DNA of 19,226 nt from Thiotrichales bacterium (GTDB lineage Bacteria; Pseudomonadota; Gammaproteobacteria; Francisellales; CACEW01): positions 1 to 19,226 of the forward strand of contig CANJQG010000034.1 of NCBI GenBank assembly GCA_947476405.1, read 5' to 3'. Positions within the stretch are counted from its first letter, which is position 1. Each line of letters starts with the position of its first letter. Below, one piece after another: positions 7,554 to 15,537 of this stretch. A program made the translations under genes and the position numbers. The notes under the pieces are model-generated. The model did not search any database. It saw nothing but the letters and a program-made list of their open reading frames with translations, and had not been told where the DNA came from.

Positions 7554-8341
7554 TTCAATTGGGCTCCTATGGGGGTGGTATTGACCTTGCGATGTGTCCA
7601 GATTTTAAAGGATTCTGCGGCTTGTTCAATCAGCATTCCAAGCCCGTCATGGGTTTGCATGCCTTGCATTTTTGCCCAGTGTAGGGTGGCGCTGGGGGTG
7701 TTATATTTCAGGTCATAAAAAAAAGTTTCTGAGCCTAAATGTGGAAAAGGCAGTATGTCTGTTTGTAAAGAAGTTCCATCGATTATTAAATCAAATAGAT
7801 TGCCTGACAAAGCCTCATAAGTGCTTGTTTTAAGCAATGTTGATTGGAAAAGATGAGTCAAGGCGTTTGCTTTTTCAAGGCTGCGATTGGCAAGCACAAT
7901 GCTGAGGGGGTGTTGATCTAATAACGGCCCTAAAATGCCGCGTACGGCGCCGCCTGCGCCACAGATTAAAATACGTTTTCCTGCAACTGAAAATCCAATA
8001 TTGTGAGTGAGATCTCGAACCAAGGCGATTCCATCGGTATTATCTGCAAAAATTTTCCCCTCTTTAAATAAAAAAGTATTAGCCGCTCCAGCTTGAATCG
8101 CGCGGGGCGATCGATGATCAGCCAAAGCAAAGGCTTCTTCTTTATAAGGCAGGGTAATATTGCAACCCAAAAAGCCTGCTGTGCGGAGGGCTGCAATTTT
8201 TTCTGCAAAAATACCTTCGCCGACATCCTCAATGGTATAGGATAATCGAATGTGTTTCGCTTTAGCAAAGGCCTGATGGATGAAGGGCGATTTGCTATAG
8301 GAGATGTTTTTTCCAACAACGCCCAAAAGAATTTTATGCAT
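7550..8341 (-). CDS. aroE: Shikimate dehydrogenase (NADP+)
   Basis: AroE reduces 3-dehydroshikimate to shikimate with NADPH. The 263-aa product shows the substrate site SYSKSP near residue 15, the catalytic lysine in NITLPYKE near 62, the catalytic aspartate in NTDG near 101, the dinucleotide loop GAGGAVRG, the NADP-type NRS motif, DGTS, YDLKYN and GLGMLIEQ near the end. I start at ATG 8341; a GTG at 8356 is five codons upstream. Neither has a clear ribosome site. It is the first gene of the four-gene minus-strand cluster and divergent from the thioesterase. The intergenic DNA holds a 10-bp perfect palindrome (8374-8383), but I see no convincing promoter for aroE. Confidence 0.94.
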   Translation of the reverse strand: MHKILLGVVGKNISYSKSPFIHQAFAKAKHIRLSYTIEDVGEGIFAEKIAALRTAGFLGCNITLPYKEEAFALADHRSPRAIQAGAANTFLFKEGKIFADNTDGIALVRDLTHNIGFSVAGKRILICGAGGAVRGILGPLLDQHPLSIVLANRSLEKANALTHLFQSTLLKTSTYEALSGNLFDLIIDGTSLQTDILPFPHLGSETFFYDLKYNTPSATLHWAKMQGMQTHDGLGMLIEQAAESFKIWTHRKVNTTPIGAQLK

Positions 8342-8409
8342 GATGATCTGTTTCACTTTAATCGTGCTGAAATGATATCATCATTCGATTCTAAAAGCAG
8401 GAGTTTAAT

Positions 8410-8820
8410 GTGGAAAAATGGGATTTTCGGTGCGCAATGACTGTGCGAGATTATGAATTGGATATGCAGGGTATTGTTCACCATTCTGTTTATATCAATT
8501 ATTTAGAATATTGCCGCAGTTTATACGCTAAAAGTCTGGGCGTAGATGTTCATGAGATTCATCGCCAAGGTTATGATGTCGTCATTATTGCGTTAGATCA
8601 AGAATATAAGTCTTCTCTTTTTCCTGGGGAAGAATTTTATGTCACCGTAAAAATGTGCCGCGAAGGGCGCTTGAAGATGATTTTTAATCAAGAAATTCGA
8701 CGTGAAAAAGACGATTCTTTAGTCTTGAAAGCCAAAGTCACCGCCATTTGGATTGATTTAAAAAATAGAAAGCCCTGTATGCCGAAAATGCTTGAGAGTG
8801 TTTTTGAAGCTGAGTCGTAG
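8410..8820 (+). CDS. Hotdog-fold acyl-CoA thioesterase (YbgC/4HBT-like)
   Basis: This 136-aa member of the 4-hydroxybenzoyl-CoA thioesterase family probably hydrolyses acyl-CoAs in the cytosol. The signature is RDYELDMQGIVHHSVYINYLEY, split here as RDYELD with catalytic D18 then MQGIVHHSVYINYLEY, on the long central helix. The start is GTG 8410 with AGGAG 6 bp upstream; an out-of-phase ATG sits two bases earlier. Usual neighbours of ybgC (tolQ, tolR, tolA) are absent, so I do not give the name ybgC. It converges with the 227-aa gene at a 9-bp gap, and a mutated copy of its last codons recurs upstream of valS. Confidence 0.88.
   Translation: MEKWDFRCAMTVRDYELDMQGIVHHSVYINYLEYCRSLYAKSLGVDVHEIHRQGYDVVIIALDQEYKSSLFPGEEFYVTVKMCREGRLKMIFNQEIRREKDDSLVLKAKVTAIWIDLKNRKPCMPKMLESVFEAES
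8762..8795 (+). repeat. Parent copy of the duplicated 34-bp segment
   Basis: These bases are codons near the end of the thioesterase (NRKPCMPKMLE). They match 9610-9643 at 30 of 34 positions, in the same orientation and 848 bp apart. Confidence 0.75.
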
Positions 8821-8829
8821 TCCTTTTTT

Positions 8830-9513
8830 TCAGCCGGAACCGGCAGCGCGTGCTGCTGTATCGGGATCGGGGCTTTTATCAAGCGATTTTTTTTCTGGAT
8901 CAATCTTAATATCATGAATCATTTGAATCACTTTAGTGTATAAGCTTAGTCGCGTATCCATACTCTTGTTTTCATCTAGAGTACCAATGCAAGGCACTAA
9001 AATTTCTGCTAATTTAAGCAGAAGTGCCCGGTCTATTTTTTTATTCAAATGTAAATTTAAAAAAATCTGTCGAAAAGCATTTTTTGCACCGCCTCTCATT
9101 GGCGCAATTTTATTTAAAATAATTGATTTATCTATTATTTTTGAACCCTTAACAGGGGGTAAGCTTGAAATAAACTCTGTTAGAGGGAAGGAGCCTAATA
9201 TTTCTGATTCGCTTTCAGAGGCCATCATTAAAAAATAAAGCTTATCCTCCCTAATTTCAAAATAAAGAGGATCTTCTGGTGTCAGCAAATCTTCAATATC
9301 CCCAATTTGTTGAGTGACCTTTGCTACGTCACGCAGATGAAGAAAGGGGGTTGTGGATAAATAGATCTGATGTAAGGCTTTTATAAGGATGGGGGAGCTT
9401 TGTTCTATTAAAAAGTTTAATAATCGCTCATGATCACCGGGAGAGGTGGATGCATGTTCTAATTGCTTTTCTAGAGCTTCATCGAGTTTTTTTTGGTCGG
9501 ATGCTAAAGACAA
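8830..9513 (-). CDS. Unrecognised 227-aa protein
   Basis: I do not recognise this protein. It is a soluble-looking, mostly helical, charged product with no signal peptide or membrane segment. Features are a charged N-terminus, a middle with TPEDPLYFEIREDKLYFLMM, a basic MRGGAKNAFRQ patch, and an Ala/Gly tail ending AARAAGSG. The only available start is TTG 9513 (an in-frame stop lies just upstream and no Met occurs for about 90 codons). A strong promoter at 9543-9571 gives a leader of roughly 20 nt, which supports expression. It sits between the thioesterase and a duplicated scrap of that gene, so it may be an insertion specific to this lineage. A secreted effector is conceivable, but nothing in the sequence shows it. 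Confidence 0.7.
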   Translation of the reverse strand: MSLASDQKKLDEALEKQLEHASTSPGDHERLLNFLIEQSSPILIKALHQIYLSTTPFLHLRDVAKVTQQIGDIEDLLTPEDPLYFEIREDKLYFLMMASESESEILGSFPLTEFISSLPPVKGSKIIDKSIILNKIAPMRGGAKNAFRQIFLNLHLNKKIDRALLLKLAEILVPCIGTLDENKSMDTRLSLYTKVIQMIHDIKIDPEKKSLDKSPDPDTAARAAGSG

Positions 9514-9542
9514 TGTCAGATTCTTTTATTTTAATTCTTGAG

Positions 9543-9571
9543 ACTATAGGGTAAATCTTTGCAAGAAGCAA
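9543..9571 (-). promoter_or_regulatory. Promoter of the 227-aa gene
   Basis: Minus strand: TTGCTT (9571-9566), a 17-bp spacer and TATAGT (9548-9543). It is 30 bp from the TTG start, matching a short leader. Confidence 0.6.
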
Positions 9572-9609
9572 TAAAATAAAAATAAAATAATAAAGATAAG
9601 TTTATGATC

Positions 9610-9643
9610 AAAATAGAAATCCGGGTATGTCGAAAATGCTTGA
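9610..9643 (+). pseudogene. Relic copy of the thioesterase C-terminus
   Basis: The segment matches 8762-8795 at 30 of 34 bases. In the matching frame it reads NRNPGMSKMLE, then D and a TGA stop, against NRKPCMPKMLE in the intact gene, while stop codons fill the same frame upstream. It is therefore a 3'-end scrap of the thioesterase or of a close paralogue. Its end contributes the -35 box of valS. Confidence 0.65.
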
Positions 9644-9669
9644 AGACTGATTTAAACCTGCTGTATAAT
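9640..9669 (+). promoter_or_regulatory. valS promoter
   Basis: TTGAAG (9640-9645), an 18-bp spacer and TATAAT (9664-9669), a perfect -10. The leader is about 25 nt. The -35 overlaps the thioesterase relic. Confidence 0.7.
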
Positions 9670-9700
9670 TAAGATTCTTTTTTTTCAGAGAGTTATTGAT

Positions 9701-12472
9701 ATGGATAAGACTTATCTCCCACATGATATTGAGGCGCGTGTTTATGCTGCGTGGCAAAAGAGTGATGCCTTCAAAACGAGTGTGCATGAAGACAAGGCCC
9801 CATATTGTATTATGTTGCCCCCGCCGAATGTGACTGGAAACTTGCACATGGGGCATGCTTTTCAACAGACTTTGATTGATATTATGATTCGTTATCAGCG
9901 TATGCGCGGGCATCCGACTTTATGGCAGGTTGGAACAGATCATGCTGGGATTGCAACGCAAATGGTGGTTGAAAATCAGCTGCATCAGCAAGGCAAAACC
10001 CGTTATGATTTCGGGCGGGATGCGTTTATCAAAAAAGTATGGGAGTGGAAGGAAGCCTCGGGTGATGCGATTCTGAAGCAAATGCAGCGTTTGGGGACGT
10101 CTCCTGAATGGTCACGTTCACGTTTCACAATGGATGAAGGTTTGTCCAAGGCTGTGCGCACAGCTTTTGTGAAGTTATATCAAGATGGTTTGATTTATCG
10201 GGGAAAACGCCTGGTGAATTGGGATCCTCATTTTAAAACTGCCGTGTCTGATTTAGAAGTCATCCATACCGAAGAACAAGGCTTTTTATATCATATCGCC
10301 TACCCGTATGAGGGCGGAAAGCTTGTGATTGCCACCACGCGTCCAGAGACTTTATTGGGTGATGCGGCTGTGGCGATTCATCCTGATGATACGCGCTATC
10401 AGCGATTGCTGGGTCAAATGATTGATCTTCCTTTGTGTGGACGTCAAATCCCGATTATTGCAGATGATTATGTCGATAAAGAATTTGGTACGGGGTGCGT
10501 CAAAATTACGCCAGCGCATGATTTTAATGATTATGAAGTCGGAAAGCGTCATGATTTGCCGATGATCACTATTTTTAATCTGGATGGGACTTTAAATGAT
10601 AGTGTTCCTGAGGCTTATAGAGGGATGGATCGCTTTGTTGCACGTAAGAAAATATTGAAGGATCTTGAAGCATTGGGTTTGCTGATTGAGAAAAAGCCCC
10701 ATGTTTTAAACATCCCCCGAAATGATCGGGGCAATCATATTCTAGAGCCGATGTTAACGAGCCAGTGGTTTGTCAAAATGGACTCACTTGCCAAGGATGC
10801 CTTGAATGTCGTGCATGCGGGAGAAATCAAGTTTGTTCCGGAGGACTGGAAAAACACCTATTTCCGTTGGCTTGAGAATATTCAAGATTGGTGTATTTCT
10901 CGGCAACTCTGGTGGGGGCATCGCATTCCCGCCTGGTATGATGAGGCGGGAAAAATTTATGTTGGTGACGATGAGGCGGCTGTTCGTGCGCAACATCAAT
11001 TACCTGATTCCATCCTATTGCATCAGGAAGAAGATGTCCTGGATACTTGGTTTTCTGCTGCATTATGGCCGTTTTCGACTTTGGGCTGGCCTGATGAGAC
11101 GCCTGATTTCAAGTTGTTTTATCCCACTTCTGTTTTAGTGACGGGGTTTGATATTATTTTCTTCTGGGTTGCGCGTATGATTATGTTTGGCCTTTATTTT
11201 ACGCAGAAAGTTCCTTTTAAAACGGTTTATATTCATGGCTTGATTCGTGATAACGAAGGTCAGAAAATGTCAAAAAGTAAGGGGAATGTGCTAGACCCAG
11301 TGGATTTAATTGATGGCATTGATTTGCAGAGTTTACTGGATAAGCGTACTGCATCGATGATGCAGGAAAGCTTAAAAACTCGGGCGATTAAAGCGACCGA
11401 AAAGCAATTTCCAAATGGCATTCAGCCTTATGGAACCGATGCATTACGCCTGACTTTTGCATCCATTGCCTCTTTATCTCGCGATATTAATTTTGATGTG
11501 AAGCGTTTAGAAGGGTATCGAAATTTTTGTAATAAACTTTGGAATGCCACGCGTTTTGTTTTGATGAATATTGGGGAAGAAGCTATTTTGGAACCCATGA
11601 TGGATCAAGGGGAAGTCAGTCAAAGCTTGCAAGGCAATCTCAGCACGACTGAAAACATTCATCAATATTTTGAGCATCGTTTGAGTCAGGTGATCCAGTC
11701 CGTTCAGGAGGCGGTAGAGAGTTATCGATTTGATCTCATGGCCCAGACTTTGTATGATTTTTTCTGGAATGATTACTGTGATTGGTATCTTGAGTTTTGC
11801 AAAATTATCTTGAATGATGGCGGGTTTAGAGAGGCTGAAAAAGCCCATGCACGTTATAGTTTATTGGCGATGCTCGAGAAAGTATTGCGCCTTCTCCATC
11901 CCATTATTCCCTTTATTACGGAAGAAATCTGGCAGACCCTCAAAAAACCATTGGGGATTCAATCAGAGTACTTAATTCATCAAGCGTATCCAAGTGTTTT
12001 TCAAGCTAAAGCCAGTGATTGGAATTTCACACCTTGGTTGATGGAGTTGGTCATCCAAATTCGAACCATTCGGGCTGAGCGTGCAGTGCATCCAGGTAAA
12101 ATATTGCCTTTATATTTTGATGCGAAACCTGATTTTGCGCCAGAATATTTTATGGTTTATCTGAATGCTTTTGCCAAAGTAGATCGTTTTGAGCCCATGG
12201 AAGAAACCCATTATGCAAGGGCTCAGCGTTTGCCGAATAATCCACATTTTTATTTGGGTGAGGTGGTGGATTTGGCCCAAGAGCGTGAGCGCATCGAAAA
12301 AGAAATACTGAAGCTGGATGAGGAAATCACGCGTATTACTCAAAAGCTTAGTCATGCAGCCTTTGTAGATAAGGCGCCCATAGCCGTTGTTGAAAAAGAA
12401 AAGCAGCGTCTACAGGGCTGTGAGCAGAAAAAAACGCTGCTGCTGAAAGATCAGGCGTTTATGAGCTCATGA
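9701..12472 (+). CDS. valS: Valyl-tRNA synthetase
   Basis: ValS charges tRNA-Val and edits mis-activated threonine. The class I product has 923 aa (E. coli 951). The HIGH-type motif is PPPNVTGNLHMGH with HMGH at residues 49-52. The CP1 editing domain follows (about 190-350, with ATTRPETLLGD). KMSKS is at 522-526. A tRNA-binding anticodon domain and a C-terminal coiled coil with heptad-like Glu/Leu/Lys pattern (about 855-915) close the protein, as usual for ValS. The start ATG 9701 has a weak GAGAG site. Its stop overlaps the next start as ATGA, which couples the secreted-protein gene. holC, often upstream of valS in gammaproteobacteria, is absent. Confidence 0.98.
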   Translation: MDKTYLPHDIEARVYAAWQKSDAFKTSVHEDKAPYCIMLPPPNVTGNLHMGHAFQQTLIDIMIRYQRMRGHPTLWQVGTDHAGIATQMVVENQLHQQGKTRYDFGRDAFIKKVWEWKEASGDAILKQMQRLGTSPEWSRSRFTMDEGLSKAVRTAFVKLYQDGLIYRGKRLVNWDPHFKTAVSDLEVIHTEEQGFLYHIAYPYEGGKLVIATTRPETLLGDAAVAIHPDDTRYQRLLGQMIDLPLCGRQIPIIADDYVDKEFGTGCVKITPAHDFNDYEVGKRHDLPMITIFNLDGTLNDSVPEAYRGMDRFVARKKILKDLEALGLLIEKKPHVLNIPRNDRGNHILEPMLTSQWFVKMDSLAKDALNVVHAGEIKFVPEDWKNTYFRWLENIQDWCISRQLWWGHRIPAWYDEAGKIYVGDDEAAVRAQHQLPDSILLHQEEDVLDTWFSAALWPFSTLGWPDETPDFKLFYPTSVLVTGFDIIFFWVARMIMFGLYFTQKVPFKTVYIHGLIRDNEGQKMSKSKGNVLDPVDLIDGIDLQSLLDKRTASMMQESLKTRAIKATEKQFPNGIQPYGTDALRLTFASIASLSRDINFDVKRLEGYRNFCNKLWNATRFVLMNIGEEAILEPMMDQGEVSQSLQGNLSTTENIHQYFEHRLSQVIQSVQEAVESYRFDLMAQTLYDFFWNDYCDWYLEFCKIILNDGGFREAEKAHARYSLLAMLEKVLRLLHPIIPFITEEIWQTLKKPLGIQSEYLIHQAYPSVFQAKASDWNFTPWLMELVIQIRTIRAERAVHPGKILPLYFDAKPDFAPEYFMVYLNAFAKVDRFEPMEETHYARAQRLPNNPHFYLGEVVDLAQERERIEKEILKLDEEITRITQKLSHAAFVDKAPIAVVEKEKQRLQGCEQKKTLLLKDQAFMSS

Positions 12473-12858
12473 TGATGCGATTATTGGGGCTAGGTTTGGG
12501 CGTGTTTTTCAGTGCCTTCGCATTAGCGTATGATTTTCCCGTGATGACGACCGTCACCAGTGCCCCGAGTTCTGCGCCAGCAACCGTCCCTGTAACTGCA
12601 GCAGTAATTAATAATCAGGGGGTGCAGAGTCTGTTGCCTTTGGTTAACCCTCCTGGATCATTGCCTCCTGGTGCACCCGCTGGCACAGCTGTTTTGGGTC
12701 AGTTGGTGGGGGCGCTCACCGCCAATAAAGCAGCGAATAGTACGGGAAATATCGCTGCGATCAATGCCACACAAAGTAATTTGATTAATACAGAAGCCTC
12801 TGTGATGGCGGGGAGTATGACGGGTGTATTAAACCAATTAGTGAAAAGTCGCTCTTAA
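12469..12858 (+). CDS. Small secreted Ala/Ser/Pro-rich protein
   Basis: This 129-aa product has a clear Sec signal peptide (MMMR, a hydrophobic core, then SAFALA, cleavage after about residue 20). The mature part is low-complexity and rich in Ala, Ser, Thr, Asn, Val and Pro: a Thr/Ser/Pro/Ala linker (about 25-50), a PPGSLPPGAPAGTA stretch near 65, then an Asn/Ala-rich helix-prone C-terminus. It has no cysteines after the signal. ATG 12469 overlaps the valS stop; two more in-frame ATGs follow directly, so the precise start is uncertain. It probably rides on the valS transcript. Its stop overlaps the stop of the opposing gene in a shared TTAA. I do not recognise the family; it is probably periplasmic or surface-exposed. 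Confidence 0.75.
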   Translation: MMMRLLGLGLGVFFSAFALAYDFPVMTTVTSAPSSAPATVPVTAAVINNQGVQSLLPLVNPPGSLPPGAPAGTAVLGQLVGALTANKAANSTGNIAAINATQSNLINTEASVMAGSMTGVLNQLVKSRS

Positions 12859-13952
12859 TTAAAGTGTGGGGTGTTGCTCAGCCAGCATAAAATATAAATC
12901 GGCAGAAGCGTGGCGCTGATGCAGATGAAAGTGACTTGCTTTAAGGTGCTTTTTCGGCTTATTAAAATCAATGCAAAATAAAAAATAAAAGTACAGGAGG
13001 CGTAGCGGGCAATGGAAGTGAAGCTTGCGGAGTCAATACAAAGAAGCAATGGAGTGAAGAAAAAAAGAGCCTCTTTAATATAATGCTCAATCCATAATTT
13101 TACAAATAAGAAAATCGAAAGAAGGAAAAATAGGGCATCGATCGGTCTGATAAAGAATGAGTAATGCAGTAAGATCAGCCACCCTTGAATATTCCGATAA
13201 TTGTTTCTGCCCCAGGCGTGTTCTGCATGCATGAACGCAAGCGGGTCCCCCATGTGATGCCCTAAATATGCCATATAAAGGATAAGGCCAAAAGGGATGA
13301 GGGCAAGATATAAATAACGGATTTGAAAATATCGACCTTGCTTAAAGTCTTCAAAGACAGCGAGCAGTGCGGGTAGAAGTAAAATGATCCCTGTGGGCCG
13401 GGTTAAAGCAAGAAAAAATCCAAATAAGCCGACCAGTAGCCACTTCTTTTTCAGCATTGAGAGCCATGCACTTAAAGACAAAAAAAGATAAAGACTTTCG
13501 GTATAAACAGAGGAAAAATAAATATTAAAAGGGCTGAATGCAAGCAGAATAAGGCCATATAGGCTGATTTTTTGATTAAAATACTGTTTCAGGAGAAAGT
13601 AAAAAAGAATAAGGCTGAGCAAAAAGAAAAATTGGCTCATCATTTGCCCATTAGCCATGCTTGAAAAAGGTGAGATAAAGCTTGCTCCCTTGATGAGCAT
13701 CGGATAAAGGGGGAAAAAAGGATAGTTAAATGTTTGAGTCAGCGTGACAATCGGGCTTGTGTTATAGCCTTGCGCTGCAATATTTAAATACCATCCACTA
13801 TCCCAATGTACAAACCATGACTGGGGCGCAAGGCCGAGATGAGCATATTCGTTTATTAGGTATGCAAAGGAGTAAATGGCTACACGACTGCATAGAAAAA
13901 TAAATAAACAGAGCAAAAATGGAAATGCTTTTTCTGATTTCATACAAGCCAT
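12855..13952 (-). CDS. PIG-V-like integral membrane mannosyltransferase
   Basis: This is a polytopic inner-membrane protein of 365 aa with about nine to ten membrane helices. It resembles bacterial members of the PIG-V (GPI mannosyltransferase 2) GT-C family: an early HWDSGWYLNIAAQGY loop (HWD near residues 49-51, the expected lumenal/periplasmic acidic site), FFPLYPMLIK, FSPFNIYFSSVYTESLYLF, and ALTRPTG. It would transfer a sugar from a polyprenyl-phosphate donor; acceptor and sugar are unknown. The start is unclear: ATG 13952 and 13943 are possible, and the frame is open to TTG 14003, which overlaps the xth stop. None has a good ribosome site. It is the last gene of the tRNA-rpsP-rimM-xth run and ends inside the stop codon of the opposing gene. 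Confidence 0.8.
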   Translation of the reverse strand: MACMKSEKAFPFLLCLFIFLCSRVAIYSFAYLINEYAHLGLAPQSWFVHWDSGWYLNIAAQGYNTSPIVTLTQTFNYPFFPLYPMLIKGASFISPFSSMANGQMMSQFFFLLSLILFYFLLKQYFNQKISLYGLILLAFSPFNIYFSSVYTESLYLFLSLSAWLSMLKKKWLLVGLFGFFLALTRPTGIILLLPALLAVFEDFKQGRYFQIRYLYLALIPFGLILYMAYLGHHMGDPLAFMHAEHAWGRNNYRNIQGWLILLHYSFFIRPIDALFFLLSIFLFVKLWIEHYIKEALFFFTPLLLCIDSASFTSIARYASCTFIFYFALILISRKSTLKQVTFICISATLLPIYILCWLSNTPHFN

Positions 13953-13999
13953 TGTAGGGGGCTCTGATACACTTGTCCATGAGGATCTGGAGAAAAGAA

Positions 14000-14767
14000 T
14001 CAAATGGAATAATCAATGATCAGTGGGGCGTGATCAGAGAATTTTTTTTCCCGATAAATCGATACGGTTTTAATTTTATCGCGTAAAAGAGGGGTAAGGA
14101 TCTGATAGTCAATCCGCCAGCCGACGTTTTTTTCCCAAGCGCGCATACGTTGGGACCACCAGGTGTATTGATCCGCTTCGTGATTTAAGACGCGGAAGCC
14201 ATCTACCCAGCCAAGCGTATCAAAGAGATAGTCCAGCCATGCGCGTTCTTCAGGAAGGCAGCCAGAGTTTTTTTGATTGCTGGACCAATTTTTGATATCT
14301 ATTTTTTTGTGGACAATATTCCAATCACCACAAATAATATAATGACGGGGTGTTTTGATTTGCGTTTCTAAAATAGGCTGGTATTGAGCGAGAAAATCCA
14401 TTTTGACGTTTTGACGTAATTCGCTGCTGGATCCAGAAGGTAGATAAAGGGATGCAACAGAAAGATCACCAAAATCAGCTTGAATATAGCGGCCTTCAGT
14501 ATCCGCGACGGGGAAGCCCAGGCCTTTATGGATATGATCTGGTTTGATGCGAGTATAAATAGCCACGCCACTGTAGCCTGGTTTTTCAGCATCAAAAAAA
14601 TAGCGCTCGTATTCAGGATGTTTGAAGGCATCGCTGTCTAGCTGATGTTCTTGCGCTTTGGTTTCTTGAATGCAGAGAACATCGACATTTTGTAAATAAA
14701 ACCAATCGAAAAAGCCTTTTTTGGCTGCAGCACGAATACCATTGGCGTTAAAACTCATGACCCGCAT
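14000..14767 (-). CDS. xth: Exodeoxyribonuclease III / AP endonuclease
   Basis: This Xth-family base-excision-repair nuclease cuts 5' of abasic sites and trims 3' ends. The product has 255 aa. Active-site residues are in place: N7 (FNANGIR), E35 (IQETKA), Y108 (LYLPSG), D148 and N150 (GDWN), D220 near WRID, and D245-H246 (SDHAPL). The start is ATG 14767, which overlaps the rimM stop as TAATG; the frame extends five codons further but that would eat into rimM. Being directly coupled to rimM, where trmD normally sits, is unusual. Its stop overlaps a possible TTG start of the membrane transferase. Confidence 0.95.
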   Translation of the reverse strand: MRVMSFNANGIRAAAKKGFFDWFYLQNVDVLCIQETKAQEHQLDSDAFKHPEYERYFFDAEKPGYSGVAIYTRIKPDHIHKGLGFPVADTEGRYIQADFGDLSVASLYLPSGSSSELRQNVKMDFLAQYQPILETQIKTPRHYIICGDWNIVHKKIDIKNWSSNQKNSGCLPEERAWLDYLFDTLGWVDGFRVLNHEADQYTWWSQRMRAWEKNVGWRIDYQILTPLLRDKIKTVSIYREKKFSDHAPLIIDYSI

Positions 14768-15279
14768 TAGAGTGACTCCCATTCCACCTGCATTATTTTG
14801 TCAGTCAGATTAACCTGCTTAACAATTTTATCATAGACATAGGGGACGAGCTCTTGGGTTTTATCCCCTTTGCGAATAACCATGACATCATGTGCGCCCG
14901 TTTCAATAAAGGATTCCAATACGCCGATGATTTGTTTGTGATGATCGATGACCGTCAGGCCTATTAAATCATCCCAGTAGAATTCATCAGCAGGGAGGGC
15001 GGGTAAGTCAGCGTGCGGTACGGCAAGTTGCGCATGCGTAAAGATTTTCGCTTTGTCACGATCCGTAATGGGCGGGAATTGAATATAAAATTGGTTCCCC
15101 TTTTCGCTGATCTCAAAATCCTTGAGAGGCTTAAAAGAGGAATCGTGACCCAGTTTGATAAACCAGGTTTCAAAATCATAGACTGAGTCAGGATCCTCCA
15201 AAAAAAGTTGGAGTCTCAGGTGGCCGAATACGCCATGAGGTGCCCCGACTCGGGCAATGGTGGCTAGCTTTTCTTGCAA
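14767..15279 (-). CDS. rimM: Ribosome maturation factor RimM
   Basis: RimM assists 16S rRNA processing and assembly of the 30S head, binding S19. The 170-aa product has the N-terminal RimM barrel (ATIARVGAPHGVFGHLRLQLF at its start, split here as IARVGAPHGVFG then HLRLQLF) and the C-terminal PRC-barrel beginning at FYWDDLIGLTV (about residues 100-165) and ending near VEW. The apparent start is TTG 15279, which lies inside the end of rpsP (16-bp overlap) with no strong ribosome site, so translation is probably coupled to rpsP. rpsP-rimM order is canonical, but trmD and rplS do not follow. Confidence 0.95.
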   Translation of the reverse strand: MQEKLATIARVGAPHGVFGHLRLQLFLEDPDSVYDFETWFIKLGHDSSFKPLKDFEISEKGNQFYIQFPPITDRDKAKIFTHAQLAVPHADLPALPADEFYWDDLIGLTVIDHHKQIIGVLESFIETGAHDVMVIRKGDKTQELVPYVYDKIVKQVNLTDKIMQVEWESL

Positions 15280-15509
15280 GATTTGAGCAGGCTGGCAACG
15301 CGATCAGAAGGCTGTGCACCTTTTGCAATCCATCCTTCAATTTTTTCAAGCTCAAGATGTAATTTGGTTTCTTGACCGGCTGCAACAGGGTTGAAATAAC
15401 CCACTTTTTCAATAAAGCGACCATCACGTGCGCAGCGACTATCCGCAACAACAACATAATAGAAAGGACGATCTTTCGCTCCACGACGGGATAAACGAAT
15501 TACTACCAT
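15264..15509 (-). CDS. rpsP: 30S ribosomal protein S16
   Basis: S16 is a small-subunit protein that binds 16S rRNA early in assembly. The 81-aa product (E. coli 82) starts MVVIRLSRRGAKDRPFYYVV and carries the usual RDGRFIEKVGYFNP motif (residues about 28-41). ATG 15509 has TAGGAG 7 bp upstream. The gene follows tRNA-Met by 28 bp with no terminator between, so both probably share one transcript from the promoter at 15626-15654. Confidence 0.98.
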   Translation of the reverse strand: MVVIRLSRRGAKDRPFYYVVVADSRCARDGRFIEKVGYFNPVAAGQETKLHLELEKIEGWIAKGAQPSDRVASLLKSCKKS

Positions 15510-15537
15510 TTTTAATACTCCTAAATATTCAAAAACT

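Noticed and set aside
8833..8844. GCCGGAACCGGC as a terminator for the thioesterase
   Set aside because: The T-run precedes the hairpin on the plus strand and the minus side is followed by A residues, so neither strand has the stem-then-T order.
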